Below the pieces are notes generated by a model. It was not told where the DNA came from and made no database searches. It was given only the letters and a program-made list of their open reading frames with translations. A DNA stretch of 64,000 nt from Mycobacterium botniense (GTDB taxonomy: Bacteria > Actinomycetota > Actinomycetes > Mycobacteriales > Mycobacteriaceae), in NCBI RefSeq assembly GCF_010723305.1, contig NZ_BLKW01000004.1:1-64000 (forward strand). Reading direction: 5' to 3'. The number at the start of each line of letters is the position of its first letter. Positions within the stretch are counted from its first letter, which is position 1. The position numbers and the translations under genes are program-made. Below are positions 57,366 through 64,000 of this stretch, piece by piece.

Positions 57366-59063
57366 ATGCCGCACGTCATCACCCAGTCGTGCTGCAACGA
57401 CGGTTCGTGCGTTTTCGCCTGTCCGGTCAACTGCATCCACCCGACCCCGGACGAACCGGGCTTCGCCACTTCCGAGATGCTCTACATCGACCCGGTGGCT
57501 TGCGTCGACTGCGGGGCGTGCGTGGATGCCTGCCCGGTGGGCGCCATTGCATCCGATACACGGCTGACGCCTGAACAGATACCGTTCGCCGAGCTCAATG
57601 CCTCGTACTATCCGCCGCGGCCCGCGGGTGTCAAAACACCGCCGACCTCGAAGCTGGCTCCGGTGATACCGCCGCTCGAGATACGTGCGCGCCGCCATCC
57701 GCTCACGGTGGCGATCGTCGGCTCCGGCCCGGCGGGGATGTATGCCGCCGACGAGTTGCTCACCCAGTCCGGCGTTCGTGTCAACGTATTCGAAAAGCTG
57801 CCCACGCCTTACGGATTGGTGCGCGCCGGAGTCGCACCGGATCACCAGAGCACCAAACGGGTCACCCGTCTCTTCGACCGGATCGCAGACCATCGCGACT
57901 TCCGGTTCTTCCTCAACGTCGAGGTCGGTAAACACGTGAGCCACTCCGAACTGCGCGCGCATCACCACGCCGTGCTGTATGCCGTCGGCGCCCCGAACGA
58001 TCGCCGCCTCGACATCGACGGGATGGGCCTGCCGGGCACCGGCACGGCAACCGAATTCGTGGCGTGGATCAACGGGCATCCTGAGTTTGCCGCCTTGCCG
58101 GTGGATCTCCGCTACGAGCGCGTCGTCATCATTGGCAACGGTAACGTCGCGCTGGACGTTGCGCGTGTGCTCACCGCCGACCTGAACGAGTTGGCTCGCA
58201 CCGACATCTCCGATCACGCGCTGAGCACCTTCCGCAACTCGGCGGTCCGCGAGGTGGTGATCGCGGCGCGACGTACACCGGTGCATTCTGCGTTTACTCT
58301 TCCTGAGCTGATCGGCCTCGTCGCCGCATCCGAGGTCGTCATCGACGCCGCCGATCGCGATCGTGTCCGGCGCGATCTCGCCACGGTCTCCGACCCGGTG
58401 GCCAGGACCAAGCTGGAGATCTTGAGCACACTTCCTGACGGCTCCGCCCCCTCGTCGCGGCCGCGGATCCGGCTGGCGTACCAACTCGCCCCGCAACGGA
58501 TCCTGGGCAAGCAGCGGGTCAGCGGTGTGGAGTTCGTCGTCACCGGTACTGATGAAGTGCGTCGGATCGACACCGGCTTGGTGCTGACGTCGATCGGCTA
58601 CCGCGGCAAGCCGATCCGCGATCTGCCTTTCGACGATGCCGCCGGCGTCGTCCCGAATGACGGTGGCCGGGTAATCGACCCGGACTCCGGGCGGCCGTTA
58701 CCCGGTGCATACGTGGCGGGTTGGATCAAGCGTGGGCCGACCGGGTTCATCGGGACCAACAAAACGTGTTCGTTACAAACTGTCCGGGCCTTGGTGGCCG
58801 ACTTCAACGAGGGCCGGCTTTCTGATCCGGTAGCTGGCTCAGACGCACTCGCCAAACTGGTGCGGGCACGTCAGCCGAACGTGGTGGACGCCGCGGGCTG
58901 GCGCGCTATCGACGCCGCCGAGGTGATCAGGGGCAACGCTGATGGGCGCCCGCGCAACAAGTTCACCAGTATCGCCGATATGCTGGCCGCCGCCGCGGCA
59001 GCGCCGGTGCCGCCGCGGCGGCGCCTGACCGACCGTCTCCGTCACCTGACGCTGCCAAACTAG
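57366..59063 (+). CDS. fprB: Ferredoxin/ferredoxin-NADP reductase FprB
   Basis: 565 residues. The N-terminal 80 residues form a 7Fe or 2x4Fe-4S ferredoxin (CCNDGSCVFACPVNCIHP; CVDCGACVDACPVGAI). The rest is a ferredoxin-NADP reductase with FAD motif VAIVGSGPAGMYAADELLTQ and NADP motif VIIGNGNVALDVARVLT. The FprB fusion is typical of mycobacteria. It may serve the diiron enzyme upstream. Confidence 0.94.
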   Translation: MPHVITQSCCNDGSCVFACPVNCIHPTPDEPGFATSEMLYIDPVACVDCGACVDACPVGAIASDTRLTPEQIPFAELNASYYPPRPAGVKTPPTSKLAPVIPPLEIRARRHPLTVAIVGSGPAGMYAADELLTQSGVRVNVFEKLPTPYGLVRAGVAPDHQSTKRVTRLFDRIADHRDFRFFLNVEVGKHVSHSELRAHHHAVLYAVGAPNDRRLDIDGMGLPGTGTATEFVAWINGHPEFAALPVDLRYERVVIIGNGNVALDVARVLTADLNELARTDISDHALSTFRNSAVREVVIAARRTPVHSAFTLPELIGLVAASEVVIDAADRDRVRRDLATVSDPVARTKLEILSTLPDGSAPSSRPRIRLAYQLAPQRILGKQRVSGVEFVVTGTDEVRRIDTGLVLTSIGYRGKPIRDLPFDDAAGVVPNDGGRVIDPDSGRPLPGAYVAGWIKRGPTGFIGTNKTCSLQTVRALVADFNEGRLSDPVAGSDALAKLVRARQPNVVDAAGWRAIDAAEVIRGNADGRPRNKFTSIADMLAAAAAAPVPPRRRLTDRLRHLTLPN

Positions 59064-59169
59064 CCGCCCACTCGCGGATGTTGCCACGGCAGGGCCGGTT
59101 CGTCGGAAATCCTTATGGTAGCCGCCCGCAACACCATTCAGATCACCGGCACAGATGTTGTGCGCGCCG

Positions 59170-60288
59170 TCACGACTTCGTGATCTGGTGCCAGCCCTCG
59201 ACGGTTTCGGGGCTGCGTGGGCCTGGGCCGACGTAGATTGCTGAGGGGCGCACCAGCTTTCCCAGCCTCTTCTGTTCGAGGATGTGCGCGCACCATCCGG
59301 CGGTGCGACCACAGGTGAACATCGCGGGCATCATCTTGGCCGGCACCCTGGCGAAATCGAGGACCACGGCGGCCCAAAACTCGACGTTGGTTTCGATGGC
59401 GCGGTCCGGACGCCGCTCCCGCAGCTCGGACAACGCTGCTTGCTCTACCGCCAGGGCGACCTCGTAACGTGGCGCCCCCAACCGCTTGGCGGTCGCGCGC
59501 AGCACCCGGGCACGCGGATCCTCCGCGCGGTAGACCCGATGCCCAAAGCCCATCAGCTTATCGCCACGGTCCAGGATGCGCTTGACCAGACCGCGGGCGT
59601 CGCCGGTGCGCTCCACCTCTTCGAGCATGGGCAGCACCCGGGCCGGCGCCCCGCCGTGCAGCGGGCCGCTCATCGCCCCGATCGCCCCGGAGAGCGCCGC
59701 CGCAACATCCGCGCCGGTCGAGGCGATCACGCGCGCGGTGAACGTTGAGGCGTTCATGCCGTGCTCGGCGGCCGACACCCAATAGGCGTCGACGGCCTCG
59801 ATATGTTTCGGATCTGGTTCACCTTGCCAGCGCGTCATGAAACGGGCTGTGATCGTGGAGCATTCGTCGATGATCCGTTGCGGAACAGCGGGCTGGTAGA
59901 TGCCGCGCGCAGACTGGGCGACGTAGGACAGCGCCATCACCGATGCCCGGGCGAGCTGTTCGCGGGCGGTGGTGTCATCGATGTCGAGCAACGGCTGGTA
60001 TCCCCAGATAGGCGCCAGCATCGCCAGTCCGGCCTGCACGTCGACACGGACGTCGCCGCTGTGGATCGGCAGTGGGAAGGGTTCAGCCGGCGGCAGGCCA
60101 TGACCGAACTTGCCGTCGACTAGCAAAGCCCAGACATCGCCGAACGTGACTTGCCGGCTCACCAGATCCTCGATGTCGACGCCGCGGTAGCGCAGCGCCC
60201 CGCCGTCCTTGTCTGGCTCGGCGATCTCGGTGGTGAAGGCCACCACCCCGTCCAGACCGGCGACGAAGTTCTCAGGGACGACCGTCAT
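59170..60288 (-). CDS. citA: Citrate synthase 2, CitA
   Basis: ATG 60288, 372 residues. Catalytic region [40 protein letters not shown] and [18 protein letters not shown]. CitA is a second citrate or 2-methylcitrate-type synthase of mycobacteria. It is divergent from pdxH with an 83-base gap. Confidence 0.92.
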   Translation of the reverse strand: MTVVPENFVAGLDGVVAFTTEIAEPDKDGGALRYRGVDIEDLVSRQVTFGDVWALLVDGKFGHGLPPAEPFPLPIHSGDVRVDVQAGLAMLAPIWGYQPLLDIDDTTAREQLARASVMALSYVAQSARGIYQPAVPQRIIDECSTITARFMTRWQGEPDPKHIEAVDAYWVSAAEHGMNASTFTARVIASTGADVAAALSGAIGAMSGPLHGGAPARVLPMLEEVERTGDARGLVKRILDRGDKLMGFGHRVYRAEDPRARVLRATAKRLGAPRYEVALAVEQAALSELRERRPDRAIETNVEFWAAVVLDFARVPAKMMPAMFTCGRTAGWCAHILEQKRLGKLVRPSAIYVGPGPRSPETVEGWHQITKS

Positions 60289-60371
60289 ACGGCGATTCTC
60301 GCACCCCGCCCATGACGCACCGCTACCGGTTGGTAATAAACAGCCGAGCCGGCCGAGGTAGCGTGGGCGCG

Positions 60372-61028
60372 ATGGCAGGTCCCAACAGCGAGCACCTTGC
60401 GGCGATGCGAGTGGAATACGGCCCGGAAAAGGACGGCTGCGGCGACCTCGACGTGGATTGGCTCGCCGAGGGCTGGCTGGCGCTGTTTCGACAGTGGATT
60501 GGCGATGCCGAACGTGCCGGTGTCGCCGAGCCCAACGCGATGGTGCTGGCCACCGTCGCATCGGGCAGGCCCGTCACGCGTTCGGTGTTGTGCAAAGGCG
60601 CGGACGAGAACGGGCTCACCTTCTTCACCAGCTATGAGTCGGCCAAAGCTGCCGACTTGGCGGCGACACCGTACGCAGCGGCAACCTTTCCCTGGTACCA
60701 GTTAGGGCGGCAGTTCCACATCCGCGGCCCGGTGACCAAGCTCAGCCGGCAAGCCGTGGAGGACTACTGGTCGACACGGCCGCGGGGCTCGCAGCTGGGC
60801 GCCTGGGCGTCGCACCAGTCACAGCCGATCGCATCGCGCGCTGCGCTGCTCGAGCAGCTGGCCGAGGTGAGCGCACGGTTCGCTGACCAGGAGCGCGTCC
60901 CGGTGCCACCGGACTGGGGCGGATACCGCATCGCGCCCGAGGTGGTTGAATTCTGGCAGGGCCGGGAAAACCGATTGCACAACCGGATTCGAGTCAGCGG
61001 CGGCCGTGTTGAGCGCTTGCAGCCCTGA
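60372..61028 (+). CDS. pdxH: Pyridoxamine 5'-phosphate oxidase PdxH
   Basis: ATG 60372, 218 residues: [60 protein letters not shown] and [21 protein letters not shown]-dependent, last step of PLP salvage or synthesis. In M. tuberculosis pdxH is elsewhere (Rv2607); here it lies between two citrate synthase genes. Confidence 0.92.
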   Translation: MAGPNSEHLAAMRVEYGPEKDGCGDLDVDWLAEGWLALFRQWIGDAERAGVAEPNAMVLATVASGRPVTRSVLCKGADENGLTFFTSYESAKAADLAATPYAAATFPWYQLGRQFHIRGPVTKLSRQAVEDYWSTRPRGSQLGAWASHQSQPIASRAALLEQLAEVSARFADQERVPVPPDWGGYRIAPEVVEFWQGRENRLHNRIRVSGGRVERLQP

Positions 61029-61172
61029 CAGCGGCCGGGCGGGTCTTCGATACGGTACCGTCGACGTCCGCCAACCCACCCCCTGACGCCGCCCCCGACG
61101 GGCGCGCCGTCAGGATAACGACTACCTTCAGCTATAGATCAGCCATGTCAGCCAGAGCGCAAAGGGGTTCTC

Positions 61173-62468
61173 GTGGCCGCAACCGACGACACCGCCACCC
61201 TCCGGTATCCCGGGGGGGAGTTGGACCTGCCGATCGTCCACGCCACCGAGGGAGCCCACGGCATCGCGCTGGACTCCCTGTTGGCCAAGACCGGATACAC
61301 CACATTCGATGTCGGTTACGCCAACACCGCCTCCACCAAGAGCGCCATCACGTATATCGACGGTGATGCCGGTGTCCTGCGCTACCGCGGCTACCCGATC
61401 GAGCAGCTCGCCGAGAAGTCGACTTTCATCGAGGTCAGCTACCTGTTGATCTACGGTGAGCTGCCCAGCAAAGACCAGCTGGCGTCGTTTACCCGCCAAA
61501 TCCAGCGGCACACCATGCTGCATGAGGACCTGAAAAGATTCTTCGACGGCTTTCCGCGGAATGCGCACCCGATGCCGGTGTTGTCCAGCGTGGTCAATGC
61601 GCTTTCCGCCTACTACCCGGATGCGCTGGACCCGATGGACAACGGTCAAGTCGAGCTGTCGACGATCCGGTTGCTGGCCAAGCTGCCCACCATCGCCGCC
61701 TACGCGTACAAGAAATCGGTAGGCCAGCCGTTCCTGTACCCGGATAATTCGCACACGCTGGTGGAGAACTTCCTCCGCATGACGTTCGGGCTGCCGGCCG
61801 AGCCCTACGTCCCCGATCCCGAGGTGGTGCGGGCGCTGGACATGTTGTTCATTTTGCACGCCGACCACGAGCAGAACTGTTCGACGTCAACCGTGCGGCT
61901 TGTCGGATCCTCGCGGGCGAACCTGTTCACCTCAATCTCCGGTGGTATCAACGCGCTGTGGGGCCCCCTGCACGGCGGGGCCAATCAGGCGGTACTGGAG
62001 ATGCTTGAGAGGATCCGCGAAAGCGGCGGCGACGTCAGCGAATTCATCCGCAAGGTGAAAAACCGGGAAGCCGGGGTCAAGTTGATGGGATTTGGTCACC
62101 GCGTCTACCGCAACTATGACCCGCGGGCCCGGATCGTCAAGGAACAAGCCGACAAGATCCTGGCCAAGCTCGGCGGCGACGACGACCTGCTGGCGATCGC
62201 CAAGGACCTGGAGGAGACGGCGCTGACCGACGACTACTTCATCGAACGTAAGCTCTATCCGAACGTCGACTTCTACACCGGGTTGATCTACCGTGCGCTT
62301 GGCTTCCCGACCCGGATGTTCACCGTCTTGTTCGCGTTGGGCCGGCTGCCTGGTTGGATCGCACACTGGCGCGAAATGCACGACGAGGGGGACAGCAAAA
62401 TCGGCCGGCCACGCCAGATCTACACCGGTTATGGCGAACGGGACTACGTCGGTATCGAGGCGCGGTAG
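61173..62468 (+). CDS. gltA2: Citrate synthase GltA2
   Basis: GTG 61173 with AAAGGGG upstream, 431 residues. A strong -10 TATAGAT is at 61133-61139. Active site: [40 protein letters not shown] and [20 protein letters not shown], with the longer N-terminal domain of type II hexameric enzymes. The main TCA-cycle citrate synthase. Confidence 0.95.
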   Translation: MAATDDTATLRYPGGELDLPIVHATEGAHGIALDSLLAKTGYTTFDVGYANTASTKSAITYIDGDAGVLRYRGYPIEQLAEKSTFIEVSYLLIYGELPSKDQLASFTRQIQRHTMLHEDLKRFFDGFPRNAHPMPVLSSVVNALSAYYPDALDPMDNGQVELSTIRLLAKLPTIAAYAYKKSVGQPFLYPDNSHTLVENFLRMTFGLPAEPYVPDPEVVRALDMLFILHADHEQNCSTSTVRLVGSSRANLFTSISGGINALWGPLHGGANQAVLEMLERIRESGGDVSEFIRKVKNREAGVKLMGFGHRVYRNYDPRARIVKEQADKILAKLGGDDDLLAIAKDLEETALTDDYFIERKLYPNVDFYTGLIYRALGFPTRMFTVLFALGRLPGWIAHWREMHDEGDSKIGRPRQIYTGYGERDYVGIEAR

Positions 62469-62782
62469 CACTCACTGGGCCGGCACTGCCGTCGCTGCGG
62501 GGACGCTCGATCCCCGAGCCCGCCCTGCCTCGGCGGGCAGCTGAGCCCACACCTGGATCTGCTGGCGTGCGGTGGCCACACTCCACTGCCGCGCAGCGGG
62601 TCGCCGTCGGCGAAGGATCCGGGGCGCCGGGAAAGATGTGGCCACCGCGTGCCATGGACGTGCACTCCACGGTGGTGTGATCAGGGTCTGAGTGGTCCGT
62701 CTAGCGGAGGTCATGCGGCCGTTCATCGGCGTGACCGACTACCGCGACTACCGCCGGTCGCCTCGACACCAGGCAGTGGCGG
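62469..62782. other. Intergenic region between gltA2 and PPE gene
   Basis: 314 bases between two converging genes. I see no convincing gene, RNA or terminator in it. Confidence 0.5.
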
Positions 62783-64000
62783 TTACCCGACGATCGTTTT
62801 CGGCATCACGGTGGGCCGGAACCCGTATCGGGGCATCCCGAAACCGAAACCGGCGCTGCGGGCGGCTGGACCGGCCACCGGCATCCCAGGCATGCCGGGC
62901 ATCCCGGGTAAGGCGGCCTGCGGGTCGGCACCCGCAGCGGCGCCGGGCATTGGGGTGGTCAACGGGCTCGCCGCATTCGCCGGGGTGATCGCGGGCCAAC
63001 CCGGTGGCACCGACAACGCTCCCACCGACCTGGCTTGGCTCATCCCGGCCGACACCGCCGCCCCCCCAAGACCGCCTCCCGGCACGGGTGGGGCCGCCGA
63101 TGCCAGGGTGACTGCCGCCCCCGGCACCGGGCCCCCGCCCACTGCCCCGGTGAGGCCGGCGCTTTTGCTCACCCCACTAACGACGGCGGCTCCGATCGGG
63201 CCGACGAGCCCGGTGTCCCCGACCGCTAACCCTCCGGTCAAGAACGAGGCCGGGAATCCGGTGTCGCCGGCGTCGACCAAGAAGGTTCCCGCGGAGTCAT
63301 GGGTCGCCCCATCGAGTGTGTTCAGCAGCCCGGAAAGCCCGGCGGTCGAGGTGTTCGAGTCGGGCGCGAAAATACTCGAGGACGCCGGATCGGCCGACGA
63401 CGAGGACTCCAGGGGTGATGCGAGTTGGTGTAATGCCTCCGTCAGCCGCGATAGCAGGTGGCCCGCTCCGCCAGTGGCCGTGCTGGCCGCCCGGGTGCTC
63501 GCGGCGGCTTGGCTGCCCTGTCCAGCCGGGTTAGTGGTCTGCGGGGGCGGGGTAAACAGCGCCGGTTGCGCGGCTGTCGCCGACGAACCGGCGTAGCGGT
63601 ACATCGCAGCTGCGTCTTGGGCCCACATTTCGCCGTACTGGGCCTCGGTGGCCGCGATGGCCGCGGCATTTTGGCCTAACACGTTGGTTGCGATCAGCGA
63701 TGCCAGCTGGGCACGGTTGGCCGCGATCACCGCCGGTGGCACGTGTTCGGCGAAAGCCGTCTCGTAGGCGGCCGCGGCAGACCTGGCCTGATTGGCGATC
63801 TGCTGCGCCTGCATCGCCGTCCTAGACAACCACTCGGTATAAGGATTGGCTGCGGTGGCCATGGAGCTCGACGCCGGGCCCAGCCATTCTTCGCTGGTCA
63901 GGTGGCCGATTACAGCCTGATAAGCCGTCGCTGCTGACTCCAGGTCAGCGGCCAGCCCATCCCACGCCGACGCGGCGGCCAACATCGGCGCCGACCCGGG
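62783..64000 (-). CDS. PPE-family protein, 5' end outside window
   Basis: 406 codons are visible before the window edge. The N-terminal PPE domain (residues [20 protein letters not shown] and [20 protein letters not shown], with W in EWLGPAS) lacks only its first 20 or so residues. A Gly/Pro/Ala-rich C part ends [20 protein letters not shown], as in the PPE-SVP group. These proteins are exported by type VII (ESX) systems, usually with a PE partner, not visible here. Confidence 0.93.
   Translation of the reverse strand, partial: PGSAPMLAAASAWDGLAADLESAATAYQAVIGHLTSEEWLGPASSSMATAANPYTEWLSRTAMQAQQIANQARSAAAAYETAFAEHVPPAVIAANRAQLASLIATNVLGQNAAAIAATEAQYGEMWAQDAAAMYRYAGSSATAAQPALFTPPPQTTNPAGQGSQAAASTRAASTATGGAGHLLSRLTEALHQLASPLESSSSADPASSSIFAPDSNTSTAGLSGLLNTLDGATHDSAGTFLVDAGDTGFPASFLTGGLAVGDTGLVGPIGAAVVSGVSKSAGLTGAVGGGPVPGAAVTLASAAPPVPGGGLGGAAVSAGMSQARSVGALSVPPGWPAITPANAASPLTTPMPGAAAGADPQAALPGMPGMPGMPVAGPAARSAGFGFGMPRYGFRPTVMPKTIVG

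Overview
The window is actinobacterial and mycobacterial. Its right part (27.4-64 kb) follows, gene for gene, the block Rv0859 to Rv0896 of Mycobacterium tuberculosis: fadA, fadB, ercc3, Rv0862c, Rv0863, moaC, mog, moaE, rpfA, moaD, moaA, Rv0870c, cspB, fadE10, Rv0875c-Rv0877, Rv0879c-Rv0882, sepH, serC, Rv0885, fprB, citA, gltA2. It ends in a PPE gene, which points to a slow-growing Mycobacterium. The species cannot be named from the sequence alone.

The left part (1 to about 27.35 kb) is a temperate siphovirus prophage whose left end lies outside the window. From right to left it holds a rightward repressor gene at the extreme right end, a divergent Cro-like gene and a long leftward early operon: two antirepressor-led clusters of tiny genes, a WhiB-like gene, a RecE/RecT-type pair, a replication initiator, zinc-finger proteins and a HicAB toxin-antitoxin pair. 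Then follow HNH endonuclease, terminase, portal, head protease, decoration protein, capsid, connectors, tail tube, tail chaperones, a 4.7 kb tape measure gene and a minor tail gene running off the left edge. No integrase, lysin or holin is visible; they should lie further left. Most early genes are joined by 4-base ATGA or GTGA overlaps, so translation is coupled along the operon.

The prophage looks defective. terL, portal, major tail, tail terminator, the first tail chaperone, the WhiB-like gene, the tape measure and the minor tail gene all carry single-base frameshifts, while no core gene over 36 kb does. A DNA methyltransferase is reduced to about 22 codons of its N terminus. The most unusual part is the early operon: two copies of one gene order (antirepressor, about 30-residue membrane peptide, variable small protein, CGGDKC cysteine protein, YPIR protein), and a divergent immunity switch whose two transcripts both look leaderless and flank a perfect 9-base inverted repeat.

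The chromosomal part mixes fatty-acid beta-oxidation (fadA-fadB, fadE10), DNA repair (XPB-type helicase and partner), molybdopterin synthesis (moaC, mog, moaE on one strand; moaA, moaD on the other), resuscitation (rpfA behind a c-di-AMP-type riboswitch and a CRP-like site), division control (sepH), and serine, PLP and TCA-cycle genes (serC, pdxH between citA and gltA2). A five-gene block between fadB and ercc3 (methyltransferase, two F420-type luciferase-like oxidoreductases, a DUF35 protein and a thiolase-fold protein with an altered active site) is absent from that position in M. tuberculosis and looks accessory.
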